Below are positions 1 through 12,016 of a stretch of 64,000 bases of DNA, one piece after another; position 1 is the first letter of the stretch; the number at the start of each line of letters is the position of its first letter. Both the position numbers and the translations under genes were made by a program. The stretch lies in NCBI GenBank assembly GCA_914767715.1, contig OU612073.1:8742001-8806000 (forward strand). Reading direction: 5' to 3'. A model generated the notes under the pieces. The model was given only the letters and a program-made list of their open reading frames with translations. It was not told where the DNA came from and did not search any database. The stretch comes from Membranipora membranacea (Eukaryota > Bryozoa > Gymnolaemata > Cheilostomatida > Membraniporidae).

Positions 1-3000
1 AAATTTAAAGTCAGCTTAATTACCCCCCTATTAAACCGATGATTCCAATATTCTGGATTTAGAATAAGGCCGATAAGAGCTTGAACTGGTCGGAGTTTGA
101 TAAAGATTCGACAGAGTTTTCATTTTTGAATGGTGGCGTATGGCATTTTTTTTTTAAGCAAAAGTGACCCTAATTAAAACGGACGCTGACGGAGAATGAA
201 AAGCCACAGAGCCAAACGGTTTGCAGATTCGAGATAAGCAGGAGTTGCTCCTCATCGTGAGGTGAGTTAGAAGCAAATCTATTTGTTGATCCGAGCGAAA
301 AAAAAGCGTGATACCCACCCTTGGTATAATTTTGCAAATTTAAAGTCAGCTTAATTACCCCCCATTAACCCGATGATTTCAATATTCTGGATTTAGAATA
401 AGGCCGATAAGAGCTTGAACTGGTCGGAGTTTGATAAAGATTCGACAGAGTTTTCATTTTTGAATGGTGGCGTATGGCATGTTTTTTTTAAGCAAAAGTG
501 ACCCTAATTAAGACGGACGCTGACGGAGAATGAAAAGCCACAGAGCCAAACGGTTTGCAGATTCGAGATAAGCAGGAGTGGCTCCTCATCGTGAGGTGAG
601 TTAGAAGCAAATCTATTTTTTGATCCGAGCGAAAAAAAAGCGTGATACCCACCCTTGGTATAATTTTGCAAATTTAAAGTCAGCTTAATTACCCCCCTAT
701 TAAACCGATGATTCCAATATTCTGGATTTAGAATAAGGCCGATAAGAGCTTGAACTGGTCGGAGTTTGATAAAGATTCGACAGAGTTTTCATTTTTGAAT
801 GGTGGCGTATGGCATGTTTTTTTTAAGCAAAAGTGACCCTAATTAGAAGGGACGCTGAGGACAATGAAAAGCCACCGAGCCAAACGGTTTGCAGATTCGA
901 GATAAGCAGGAGTTGCTCCTCATCGTGAGGTGAGTTAGAAGCAAATCTATTTTTTGATCCGAGCGAAAAAAAAGCGTGATACCCACCCTTGGTATAATTT
1001 TGCAAATTTAAAGTCAGCTTAATTACCCCCCTATTAAACCGATGATTCCAATATTCTGGATTTAGAATAAGGCCGATAAGAGCTTGAACTGGTCGGAGTT
1101 TGATAAAGATTCGACAGAGTTTTCATTTTTGAATGGTGGCGTATGGCATGTTTTTTTTAAGCAAAAGTGACCCTAATTAAAACGGACGCTGACGGAGAAT
1201 GAAAAGCCACAGAGCCAAACGGTTTGCAGATTCGAGATAAGCAGGAGTTGCTCCTCATCGTGAGGTGAGTTAGAAGCAAATCTATTTTTTGATCCGAGCG
1301 AAAAAAAAGCGTGATACTCACCCTTGGTATAATTGTGCAAATTTAAAGTCAGCTTAATTACCCCCCTATTAAACCGATGATTTCAATATTCTGGATTTAG
1401 AATAAGGCCGATAAGAGCTTGAACTGGTCGGAGTTTGATAGAGATTCGACAGAGTTTTCATTTTTGAATGGTGGCGTATGGCATGTTTTTTTTAAGCAAA
1501 AGTGACCCTAATTAAGACGGACGCTGATGGAGAATGAAAAGCCACAGAGCCAAACGGTGTGCAGATTCGAGATAAGCAGGAGTGGCTCCTCATCGTGAGG
1601 TGAGTTAGAAGCAAATCTATTTTTTGATCCGAGCGAAAAAAAAGCGTGATACCCACCCTTGGTATAATTTTGCAAATTTAAAGTTAGCTTAGTTACCCCC
1701 CTATTAAACCGATGATTCCAATATTCTGGATTTAGAATAAGGCCGATAAGAGCTTGAACTGGTTGGAGTTTGATAAAGATTCGACAGAGTTTTCATTTTT
1801 GAATGGTGGCGTATGGCATGTTTTTTTTAAGCAAAAGTGACCCTAATTAGAACGGACGCTGAGGAGAATGAAAAGCCACCGAGCCAAACGGTTTGCAGAT
1901 TCGAGATAAGCAGGAGTTGCTCCTCATCGTGAGGTGAGTTAGAAGCAAATCTATTTTTTGATCCGAGCGAAAAAAAAGCGTGATACCCACCCTTGGTATA
2001 ATTTTGCAAATTTAAAGTCAGCTTAATTACCCCCCTATTAAACCGATGATTCCAATATTCTGGATTTAGAATAAGGCCGATAAGAGCTTGAACTGGTCGG
2101 AGTTTGATAAAGATTCGACAGAGTTTTCATTTTTGAATGGTGGCGTATGGCATGTTTTTTTTAAGCAAAAGTGACCCTAATTAAAACGGACGCTGACGGA
2201 GAATGAAAAGCCACAGAGCCAAACGGTTTGCAGATTCGAGATAAGCAGGAGTTGCTCCTCATCGTGAGGTGAGTTAGAAGCAAATCTATTTTTTGATCCG
2301 AGCGAAAAAAAAGCGTGATACTCACCCTTGGTATAATTGTGCAAATTTAAAGTCAGCTTAATTACCCCCCTATTAAACCGATGATTTCAATATTCTGGAT
2401 TTAGAATAAGGCCGATAAGAGCTTGAACTGGTCGGAGTTTGATAAAGATTCGACAGAGTTTTCATTTTTGAATGGTGGCGTATGGCATGTTTTTTTTTAG
2501 CAAAAGCGACCCTAATTAAAACGGACGCTGACGGAGAATGAAAAGCCACAGAGCCAAACGGTTTGCAGATTCGAGATAAGCAGGAGTTGCTCCTCATCGT
2601 GAGGTGAGTTAGAAGCAAATCTATTTTTTGATCCGAGCGAAAAATAAGCGTGATACCCACCCTTGGTATAATTTTGCAAATTTAGAGTCAGCTTAATTAC
2701 CCCCCTATTAAACCGATGATTCCAATATTCTGGATTTAGAATAAGGCCGATAAGAGCTTGAACTGGTCGGAGTTTGATAAAGATTCAACAGAGTTTTCAT
2801 TTTTGAATGGTGGCGTATGGCATGGTTTTTTTAAGCAAAAGTGACCATAATTAAAACGGACGCTGACGGAGAACGAAAAGCCACAGAGCCAAACGGTTTG
2901 CAGATTCGAGATAAGCAGGAGTTGCTCCTCATCGTGAGGTGAGTTAGAAGCAAATCTATTTTTTGATCCGAGCGAAAAAAAAGCGTGATACCCACCCTTG

Positions 3001-6000
3001 GTATAATTTTGCAAATTTAAAGTCAGCTTATTTACCCCCCTATTAAACCGATGATTCCAATATTCTGGATTTAGAATAAGGCCGATAAGAGCTTGAACTG
3101 GTCAGAGTTTGATAAAGATTCGACAGAGTTTTCATTTTTGAATGGTGGCGTATGGCATGTTTTTTTTAAGCAAAAGTGACCCTAATTAAAACGGACGCTG
3201 GCAGAGAATGAAAAGTCACCGAGCCAAACGGTTTGCAGATTCGAGATAAGCAGGAGTTGCTCCTCATCGTGAGGTGAGTTAGAAGCAAATCTATTTTTTG
3301 ATCCGAGCGAAAAAAAAGCGTGATACCCACCCTTGGTATAATTTTGCAAATTTAGAGTCAGCTTAATTACCCCCCTATTAAACCGATGATTCCAATATTC
3401 TGGATTTAGAATAAGGCCGATAAGAGCTTGAACTGGTCGGAGTTTGATAAAGATTCGACAGAGTTTTCATTTTTGAATGGTGGCGTATGGCATGTTTTTT
3501 TTAAGCAAAAGTGACCCTAATTAAAACGGACGCTGACGGAGAATGAAAAGCCACAGAGCCAAACGGTTTGCAGATTCGAGATAAGCAGGAGTTGCTCCTC
3601 ATCGTGAGGTGAGTTAGAAGCAAATCTGTTTTTTGATCCGAGCGAAAAAAAAGCGTGATACCCACCCTTGGTATAATTTTGCAAATTTAAAGTCAGCTTA
3701 ATTACCCCCCATTAAACCGATGAATTCAATATTCTGGATTTAGAATAAGGCCGATAAGAGCTTGAACTGGTCGGAGTTTTATAAAGATTCGACAGAGTTT
3801 TCATTTTTGAATGGTGGCGTATGGCATGTTTTTTTTAAGCAAAAGTGACTCTAATTAAAGCGGACGCTGACGGAGAATGAAAAGTCACAGAGCCAAACGG
3901 TTTGCAGATTCGAGATAAGCAGGAGTTGCTCCTCATCGTGAGGTGAGTTAGAAGCAAATCTATTTTTTGATCCGAGCGAAAAAAAAGCGTGATACCCACC
4001 CTTGGTATAATTTTGCAAATTTAAAGTCAGCTTAATTACCCCCCTATTAAACCGATGATTCCAATATTCTGGATTTAGAATAAGGCCGATAAGAGCTTGA
4101 ACTGGTCGGAGTTTGATAAAGATTCGACAGAGTTTTCATTTTTGAATGGTGGCGTATGGCATGTTTTTTTTTAGCAAAAGCGACCCTAATTAAAACGGAC
4201 GCTGACGGAGAATGAAAAGCCACAGAGCCAAACGGTTTGCAGATTCGAGATAAGCAGGAGTTGCTCCTCATCGTGAGGTGAGTTAGAAGCAAATCTATTT
4301 TTTGATCCGAGCGAAAAAAAAGCGTGATACCCACCCTTGGTATAATTTTGCAAATTTAAAGTCAGCTTAATTACCCCCCTATTAAACCGATGATTCCAAT
4401 ATTCTGGATTTAGAATAAGGCCGATAAGAGCTTGAACTGGTCGGAGTTTGATAAAGATTCGACAGAGTTTTCATTTTTGAATGGTGGCGTATGGCATGTT
4501 TTTTTTTAGCAAAAGCGACCCTAATTAAAACGGACGCTGACGGAGAATGAAAAGTCACAGAGCCAAACGGTTTGCAGATTCGAGATAAGCAGGAGTTGCT
4601 CCTCATCGTGAGGTGAGTTAGAAGCAAATCTATTTTTTGATCCGAGCGAAAAAAAAGCGTGATACCCACCCTTGGTATAATTTTGCAAATTTAAAGTCAG
4701 CTTAATTACCCCCCTATTAAACCGATGATTCCAATATTCTGGATTTAGAATAAGGCCGATAAGAGCTTGAACTGGTCGGAGTTTGATAAAGATTCGACAG
4801 AGTTTTCATTTTTGAATGGTGGCGTATGGCATTTTTTTTTTAAGCAAAAGTGACCCTAATTAAAACGGACGCTGACGGAGAATGAAAAGCCACAGAGCCA
4901 AACGGTTTGCAGATTCGAGATAAGCAGGAGTTGCTCCTCATCGTGAGGTGAGTTAGAAGCAAATCTATTTTTTGATCCGAGCGAAAAAAAAGCGTGATAC
5001 TCACCCTTGGTATAATTGTGCAAATTTAAAGTCAGCTTAATTACCCCCCTATTAAACCGATGATTTCAATATTCTGGATTTAGAATAAGGCCGATAAGAG
5101 CTTGAACTGGTCGGAGTTTGATAAAGATTCGACAGAGTTTTCATTTTTGAATGGTGGCGTATGGCATGTTTTTTTTTAGCAAAAGCGACCCTAATTAAAA
5201 CGGACGCTGACGGAGAATGAAAAGCCACAGAGCCAAACGGTTTGCAGATTCGAGATAAGCAGGAGTTGCTCCTCATCGTGAGGTGAGTTAGAAGCAAATC
5301 TATTTTTTGATCCGAGCGAAAAAAAAGCGTGATACCCACCCTTGGTATAATTTTGCAAATTTAAAGTCAGCTTAATTACCCCCCTATTAAACCGATGATT
5401 CCAATATTCTGGATTTAGAATAAGGCCGATAAGAGCTTGAACTGGTCGGAGTTTGATAAAGATTCGACAGAGTTTTCATTTTTGAATGGTGGCGTATGGC
5501 ATGTTTTTTTTAAGCAAAAGCGACCCTAATTAAAACGGACACTGACGGAGAATGAAAAGCCACAGAGCCAAACGGTTTGCAGATTCGAGATAAGCAGGAG
5601 TTGCTCCTCATCGTGAGGTGAGTTAGAAGCAAATCTATTTTTTGATCCGAGCGAAAAAAAAGCGTGATACCCACCCTTGGTATAATTTTGCAAATTTAAA
5701 GTCAGCTTAATTACCCCCCTATTAAACCGATGATTCCAATATTCTGAATTTAGAATAAGGCCGATAAGAGCTTGAACTGGTCAGAGTTTGATAAAGATTC
5801 GACAGAGTTTTCATTTTTGAATGGTGGCGTATGGCATGTTTTTTTTAAGCAAAAGTGACCCTAATTAAAACGGACGCTGACGGAGAATGAAAAGTCACAG
5901 AGCCAAACGGTTTGCAGATTCGAGATAAGCAGGAGTTGCTCCTCATCGTGAGGTGAGTTAGAAGCAAATCTATTTTTTGATCCGAGCGAAAAAAAAGCGT

Positions 6001-6026
6001 GATACCCACCCTTGGTATAATTTTGC
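1..6026. repeat. Left segment M1-M18, mixed older variants with short trimer repeats
   Basis: Monomer starts: 1, 336, 670, 1004, 1339, 1674, 2008, 2343, 2678, 3013, 3348, 3683, 4017, 4352, 4687, 5022, 5357, 5692. M2-M4 and M5-M7 repeat the same three variants in the same order. The first has ATTAAGACGG with GGAGTGGCTCC, the second has ATTAGAA with CCACCGAGCC and a GCTGAGGA change, and the third has GATACTCACCC with AATTGTGC. M9-M13 form a second run: CATGGTTTTTTT with ATTCAACAG, then GGTCAGAGTT with AAGTCAC, then TTTAGAGTC, then GAGTTTTATAAAG, then a TTTAGCAAAAGCG monomer. Both runs recur at 33-41 kb, so these segments share ancestry. M1 and M15 share a G-to-T change that lengthens the T tract to 10. 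Confidence 0.85.
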
Positions 6027-9000
6027 AAATTTAAAGTCAGCTTAACTACCCCCCTATTAAACCGATGATTCCAATATTCTGGATTTAGAATAAGGCCGAT
6101 AAGAGCTTGAACTGGTCGGAGTTTGATAAAGATTCGACAGAGTTTTCATTTTTGAATGGTGGCGTATGGCATGTTTTTTTTAAGCAAAAGTGACCTTAAT
6201 TAAAACGGACGCTGACGGAGAATGAAAAGCCACAGAGCCAAACGGTTTGCAGATTCGAGATAAGCAGGAGTTGCTCCTCATCGTGAGGTGAGTTAGAAGC
6301 AAATCTATTTTTTGATCCGAGCGAAAAAAAAGCGTGATACCCACCCTTGGTATAATTTTGCAAATTTAAAGTCAGCTTAATTACCCCCCATTAAACCGAT
6401 GATTTCAATATTCTGGATTTAGAATAAGGCCGATAAGAGCTTGAACTGGTCGGAGTTTGATAAAGATTCGACAGAGTTTTCATTTTTGAATGGTGGCGTA
6501 TGGCATGTTTTTTTTAAGCAAAAGTGACCTTAATTAAAACGGACGCTGACGGAGAATGAAAAGCCACAGAGCCAAACGGTTTGCAGATTCGAGATAAGCA
6601 GGAGTTGCTCCTCATCGTGAGGTGAGTTAGAAGCAAATCTATTTTTTGATCCAAGCGAAAAAAAAGCGTGATACCCACCCTTGGTATAATTTTGCAAATT
6701 TAAAGTCAGCTTAATTACCCCCCATTAAACCGATGATTTCAATATTCTGGATTTAGAATAAGGCCGATAAGAGCTTGAACTGGTCGGAGTTTGATAAAGA
6801 TTCGACAGAGTTTTCAATTTTGAATGGTGGCGTATGGCATGTTTTTTTTAAGCAAAAGTGACCCTAATTAAGACGGACGCTGACGGAGAATGAAAAGCCA
6901 CAGAGCCAAACGGTTTGCAGATTCGAGATAAGCAGGAGTGGCTCCTCATCGTGAGGTGAGTTAGAAGCAAATCTATTTTTTGATCCGAGCGAAAAAAAAG
7001 CGTGATACCCACCCTTGGTATAATTTTGCAAATTTAAAGTCAGCTTAATTACCCCCCTATTAAACCGATGATTCCAATATTCTGGATTTAGAATAAGGCC
7101 GATAAGAGCTTGAACTGGTCGGAGTTTGATAAAGATTCGACAGAGTTTTCATTTTTGAATGGTGGCGTATGGCATGTTTTTTTTAAGCAAAAGTGACCCT
7201 AATTAGAACGGACGCTGACGGAGAATGAAAAGCCACCGAGCCAAACGGTTTGCAGATTCGAGATAAGCAGGAGTTGCTCCTCAACGTGAGGTGAGTTAGA
7301 AGCAAATCTATTTTTTGATCCGAGCGAAAAAAAAGCGTGATACCCACCCTTGGTATAATTTTGCAAATTTAGAGTCAGCTTAATTACCCCCCTATTAAAC
7401 CGATGATTCCAATATTCTGGATTTAGAATAAGGCCGATAAGAGCTTGAACTGGTCGGAGTTTGATAAAGATTCGACAGAGTTTTCATTTTTGAATGGTGG
7501 CGTATGGCATGTTTTTTTTAAGCAAAAGTGACCCTAATTAAAACGGACGCTGACGGAGAATGAAAAGCCACAGAGCCAAACGGTTTGCAGATTCGAGATA
7601 AGCAGGAGTTGCTCCTCATCGTGAGGTGAGTTAGAAGCAAATCTATTTTTTGATCCGAGCGAAACAAAAGCGTGATACTCACCCTTGGTATAATTGTGCA
7701 AATATAAAGTCAGCTTAATTACCCCCCTATTAAACCGATGATTTCAATATTCTGGATTTAGAATAAGGCCGATAAGAGCTTGAACTGGTCGGAGTTTGAT
7801 AAAGATTCGACAGAGTTTTCATTTTTGAATGGTGGCGTATGGCATGTTTTTTTTTGCAAAAGCGACCCTAATTAAAACGGACGCTGACGGAGAACAAAAA
7901 GCCACAGAGCCAAATGGTTTGCAGATTCGAGATAAGCAGGAGTTGCTCCTCATCGTGAGGTGAGTTAGAAGCAAATCTATTTTTTGATCCGAGCGAAAAA
8001 AAAGCGTGATACCCACCCTTGGTATAATTTTGCAAATTTAAAGTCAGCTTAATTACCCCCCTATTAAACCGATGATTTCAATATTCTGGATTTAGAATAA
8101 GGCCGATAAGAGCTTGAACTGGTCGGAGTTTGATAAAGATTCGACAGAGTTTTCATTTTTGAATGGTGGCGTATGGCATGTTTTTTTTAAGCAAAAGTGA
8201 CCCTAATTAAAACGGACGCTGACGGAGAATGAAAAGCCACAGAGCCAAACGGTTTGCAGATTCGAGATAAGCAGGAGCTGCTCCTCATCGTGAGGTGAGT
8301 AAGAAGCAAATCTATTTTTTGATCCGAGCGAAAAAAAAGCGTGATACCCACCCTTGGTATAATTTTGCAAATTTAAAGTCAGCTTAACTACCCCCCTATT
8401 AAACCGATGAATCCAATATTCTGGATTTAGAATAAGGCCGATAAGAGCTTGAACTGGTCGGAGTTTGATAAAGATTCGACAGAGTTTTCATTTTTGAATG
8501 GTGGCGTATGGCATGTTTTTTTTAAGCAAAAGTGACCTTAATTAAAACGGACGCTGACGGAGAATGAAAAGCCACAGAGCCAAACGGTTTGCAGATTCGA
8601 GATAAGCAGGAGTTGCTCCTCATCGTGAGGTGAGTTAGAAGCAAATCTATTTTTTGATCTGAGCGAAAAAAAAGCGTGATACCCACCCTTGGTATAATTT
8701 TGCAAATTTAAAGTCAGCTTAATTACCCCCCATTAAACCGATGATTTCAATATTCTGGATTTAGAATAAGGCCGATAAGAGCTTGAACTGGTCGGAGTTT
8801 GATAAAGATTTGACAGAGTTTTCATTTTTGAATGGTGGCGTATGGCATGTTTTTTTTAAGCAAAAGTGACCTTAATTAAAACGGACGCTGACGGAGAATG
8901 AAAAGCCACAGAGCCAAACGGTTTGCAGATTCGAGATAAGCAGGAGTTGCTCCTCATCGTGAGGTGAGTTAGAAGCAAATCTATTTTTTGATCCAAGCGA

Positions 9001-11717
9001 AAAAAAAGCGTGATACCCACCCTTGGTATAATTTTGCAAATTTAAAGTCAGCTTAATTACCCCTCATTAAACCGATGATTTCAATATTCTGGATTTAGAA
9101 TAAGGCCGATAAGAGCTTGAACTGGTCGGAGTTTGATAAAGATTCGACAGAGTTTTCATTTTTGAATGGTGGCGTATGGCATGTTTTTTTTAAGCAAAAG
9201 TGACCCTAATTAAGACGGACGCTGACGGAGAATGAAAAGCCACAGAGCCAAACGGTTTGCAGATTCGAGATAAGCAGGAGTGGCTCCTCATCGTGAGGTG
9301 AGTTAGAAGCAAATCTATTTTTTGATCCGAGCGAAAAAAAAGCGTGATACCCACCCTTGGTATAATTTTGCAAATTTAAGGTCAGCTTAATTACCCCCCT
9401 ATTAAACCGATGATTCCAATATTCTGGATTTAGAATAAGGCCGATAAGAGCTTGATCTGGTCGGAGTTTGATAAAGATTCGACAGAGTTTTCATTTTTGA
9501 ATGGTGGCGTATGGCATGTTTTTTTTAAGCAAAAGTGACCCTAATTAGAACGGACGCTGACGGAGAATGAAAAGCCACCGAGCCAAACGGTTTGCAGATT
9601 CGAGATAAGCAGGAGTTGCTCCTCAACGTGAGGTGAGTTAGAAGCAAATCTATTTTTTGATCCGAGCGAAAAAAAAGCGTGATACCCACCCTTGGTATAA
9701 TTTTGCAAATTTAAAGTCAGCTTAACTACCCCCCTATTAAACCGATGATTCCAATATTCTGGATTTAGAATAAGGCCGATAAGAGCTTGAACTGGTCGGA
9801 GTTTGATAAAGATTCGACAGAGTTTTCATTTTTGAATGGTGGCGTATGGCATGTTTTTTTTAAGCAAAAGTGACCTTAATTAAAACGGACGCTGACGGAG
9901 AATGAAAAGCCACAGAGCCAAACGGTTTGCAGATTCGAGATAAGCAGGAGTTGCTCCTCATCGTGAGGTGAGTTAGAAGCAAATCTATTTTTTGATCCGA
10001 GCGAAAAAAAAGCGTGATACCCACCCTTGGTATAATTTTGCAAATTTAAAGTCAGCTTAATTACCCCCCATTAAACCGATGATTTCAATATTCTGGATTT
10101 AGAATAAGGCCGATAAGAGCTTGAACTGGTCGGAGTTTGATAAAGATTCGACAGAGTTTTCATTTTTGAATGGTGGCGTATGGCATGTTTTTTTTAAGCA
10201 AAAGTGACCTTAATTAAAACGGACGCTGACGGAGAATGAAAAGCCACAGAGCCAAACGGTTTGCAGATTCGAGATAAGCAGGAGTTGCTCCTCATCGTGA
10301 GGTGAGTTAGAAGCAAATCTATCTTTTGATCCAAGCGAAAAAAAAGCGTGATACCCACCCTTGGTATAATTTTGCAAATTTAAAGTCAGCTTAATTACCC
10401 CCCATTAAACCGATGATTTCAATATTCTGGATTTAGAATAAGGCCGATAAGAGCTTGAACTGGTCGGAGTTTGATAAAGATTCGACAGAGTTTTCATTTT
10501 TGAATGGTGGCGTATGGCATGTTTTTTTTAAGCAAAAGTGACCCTAATTAAGACGGACGCTGACGGAGAATGAAAAGCCACAGAGCCAAACGGTTTGCAG
10601 ATTCGAGATAAGCAGGAGTGGCTCCTCATCGTGAGGTGAGTTAGAAGCAAATCTATTTTTTGATCCGAGCGAAAAAAAGCGTGATACCCACCCTTGGTAT
10701 AATTTTGCAAATTTAGAGTCAGCTTAATTACCCCCCTATTAAACCGATGATTCCAATATTCTGGATTTAGAATAAGGCCGATAAGAGCTTGAACTGGTCG
10801 GAGTTTGATAAAGATTCGACAGAGTTTTCATTTTTGAATGGTGGCGTATGGCATGTTTTTTTTAAGCAAAAGTGACCCTAATTAAAACGGACGCTGACGG
10901 AGAATGAAAAGCCACAGAGCCAAACGGTTTGCAGATTCGAGATAAGCAGGAGTTGCTCCTCATCGTGAGGTGAGTTAGAAGCAAATCTATTTTTTGATCC
11001 GAGCGAAACAAAAGCGTGATACCCACCCTTGGTATAATTGTGCAAATATAAAGTCAGCTTAATTACCCCCCTATTAAACCGATGATTTCAATATTCTGGA
11101 TTTAGAATAAGGCCGATAAGAGCTTGAACTGGTCGGAGTTTGATAAAGATTCGACAGAGTTTTCATTTTTGAATGGTGGCGTATGGCATGTTTTTTTTTG
11201 CAAAAGCGACCCTAATTAAAACGGACGCTGACGGAGAACAAAAAGCCACAGAGCCAAACGGTTTGCAGATTCGAGATAAGCAGGAGTTGCTCGTCATCGT
11301 GAGGTGAGTTAGAAGCAAATCTATTTTTTGATCCGAGCGAAAAAAAAAGCGTGATACCCACCCTTGGTATAATTTTGCAAATTTAGAGTCAGCTTAATTA
11401 CCCCCCTATTAAACCGATGATTTCAATATTCTGGATTTAGAACAAGGCCGATAAGAGCTTGAACTGGTCGGAGTTTGATAAAGATTCGACAGAGTTTTCA
11501 TTTTTGAATGGTGGCGTATGGCATGTTTTTTTAAGCAAAAGTGACCCTAATTAAAACGGACGCTGACGGAGAATGAAAAGCCACAGAGCCAAACGGTTTG
11601 CTGATTCGAGATAAGCAGGAGTTGCTCCTCATCGTGAGGTGAGTTAGAAGCAAATCTATTTTTTGATCCGAGCGAAAAAAAGCGTGATACCCACCCTTGG
11701 TATAATTTTGCAAATTT

Positions 11718-11733
11718 AAAGTCAGCTTAATTA
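11718..11733 (+). repeat. Internal direct repeat, first member (shown in M36)
   Basis: AAAGTCAGCTTAATTA here and AAAGTGACCCTAATTA at 11872-11887 match at 13 of 16 positions, 154 bp apart. Further similarities follow in the same order: GAATAAGGCC with GAATGAAAAGCC, GATTCGA with GATTCGA (11816-11822 and 11937-11943), and TCATTTTTGA with TCATCGTGA. This suggests that the monomer is an old dimer whose halves have diverged by substitutions and indels. Confidence 0.5.
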
Positions 11734-11842
11734 CCCCCCTATTAAACCGATGATTTCAATATTCTGGATTTAGAATAAGGCCGATAAGAGCTTGAACTGG
11801 TCGGAGTTTGATAAAGATTCGACAGAGTTTTCATTTTTGAAT

Positions 11843-11866
11843 GGTGGCGTATGGCATGTTTTTTTT
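11843..11866 (+). repeat. Imperfect inverted repeat arm 1, GGTGG...T8 (shown in M36; arm 2 at 12009-12030)
   Basis: On the plus strand GGTGGCGTATGGCATG leads into T8. On the minus strand, reading from 12030 down to 12009, GGTGGGTATCACGC leads into T8. With small gaps the two share GGTGG, G, TAT, CA and G before the T tract. The arms face each other across about 142 bp. This may be chance in an AT-rich unit, or a remnant of the inverted ends of an ancestral element. Confidence 0.35.
11859..11866 (+). other. T8 tract (one per monomer; shown in M36)
   Basis: An eight-base T run follows CATG and precedes AAGC in most monomers. Its length ranges from about 6 to 10 and is the main source of the one-base length differences between monomers. 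Many monomers have T9 with loss of one A (TTTTAGC), and several have G, C or A interruptions (M127, M128, M140, M159, M177). Rigid poly(dA:dT) tracts are known to disfavour nucleosome wrapping, so the tract may help to set nucleosome positions. Confidence 0.7.
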
Positions 11867-11871
11867 AAGCA

Positions 11872-11887
11872 AAAGTGACCCTAATTA
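11872..11887 (+). repeat. Internal direct repeat, second member (shown in M36)
   Basis: This is the partner of 11718-11733. Both contain TAATTA, the core recognised by many homeodomain proteins, so each monomer offers two such sites. Some families lose one: CTTAACTACC removes the first, and CTAATTTAAAC or CCCTATTTAAAAC removes the second. Confidence 0.5.
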
Positions 11888-11923
11888 AAACGGACGCTGA
11901 CGGAGAATGAAAAGCCACAGAGC

Positions 11924-11934
11924 CAAACGGTTTG
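11924..11934. other. Short dyad CAAAC-g-GTTTG (one per monomer; shown in M36)
   Basis: An 11-bp interrupted palindrome lies four bases upstream of the CENP-B-like site. The one-base centre is too short for a cruciform loop, but the symmetry would suit a dimeric DNA-binding protein. It is among the better conserved stretches. Exceptions are CAAATGG in M24, M49, M77 and M79, CCTCACGG in M183 and M187, and CCACATGG in M167. Confidence 0.45.
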
Positions 11935-11937
11935 CAG

Positions 11938-11954
11938 ATTCGAGATAAGCAGGA
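11938..11954 (+). other. CENP-B-box-like 17-mer, 8 of 9 core bases (one per monomer; shown in M36)
   Basis: ATTCGAGATAAGCAGGA has TTCG, then four bases, A, two bases, and CAGG where the canonical core of the CENP-B box has CGGG. Eight of nine core positions match, and the neighbouring AAG and final A also fit the longer YTTCGTTGGAARCGGGA form. CENP-B boxes recruit the pogo-transposase-derived protein CENP-B to mammalian centromeric satellites. The single mismatch lies in a base regarded as important, so binding cannot be assumed. A match this good has roughly a 7% chance of turning up in a random sequence of monomer length on both strands. Its 3' end runs into the first hairpin. Confidence 0.4.
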
Positions 11955-11973
11955 GTTGCTCCTCATCGTGAGG
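11951..11973. other. Overlapping, mutually exclusive hairpins (one per monomer; shown in M36)
   Basis: AGGAG-ttg-CTCCT at 11951-11963 is a perfect 5-bp stem with a three-base loop. CCTCA-tcg-TGAGG at 11961-11973 is a second perfect 5-bp stem with a three-base loop. They share the bases CCT (11961-11963), so a single strand can form one or the other but not both. The element is present in nearly every monomer. Group-wide variants fall in the loops: TTG to TGG (for example M2, M21, M39), TTG to CTG (M25, M51) and TCG to ACG (M22, M29, M47). Stem changes are mostly confined to one or a few related monomers (M37 family, M113/M115, M127, M173, M176). Whether it folds in vivo is unknown. Confidence 0.75.
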
Positions 11974-12008
11974 TGAGTTAGAAGCAAATCTATTTTTTGA
12001 TCCGAGCG

Positions 12009-12016
12009 AAAAAAAA
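12009..12016 (+). other. A8 tract, opposite orientation to the T8 tract (one per monomer; shown in M36)
   Basis: An eight-base A run lies between GAGCG and GCGTG, about 150 bp downstream of the T8 tract and about 184 bp upstream of the next one. Length is usually 8, with A7 in M32, M58 and M89-type copies and A9 in M34, M46 and M79. Interruptions recur in families: GAAACAAAAGCG in the 7-29 kb HOR and GAGAAAAAAGCG in the trimer HOR. Confidence 0.7.

Noticed and set aside
11891-11920. Hammerhead ribozyme, sought because some satellites of about 330 bp (newt Sat2, schistosome) carry one; CTGACGG...GAAA resembles part of the core
   Set aside because: The core CTGANGA has G instead of the final A. 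The few bases between the core and GAAA cannot form stem II, and no partner for stem III is visible. On the minus strand ACGATGAGGAG-caa-CTCC has a stem II but lacks the CTGA start and the GAAA.
11844-11943. RNA polymerase III A-box-like TGGCGTATGG and B-box-like GATTCGA
   Set aside because: Both are partial matches, and the T8 tract directly after the first would terminate a polymerase III transcript. There is no tRNA, 5S rRNA or SINE similarity.
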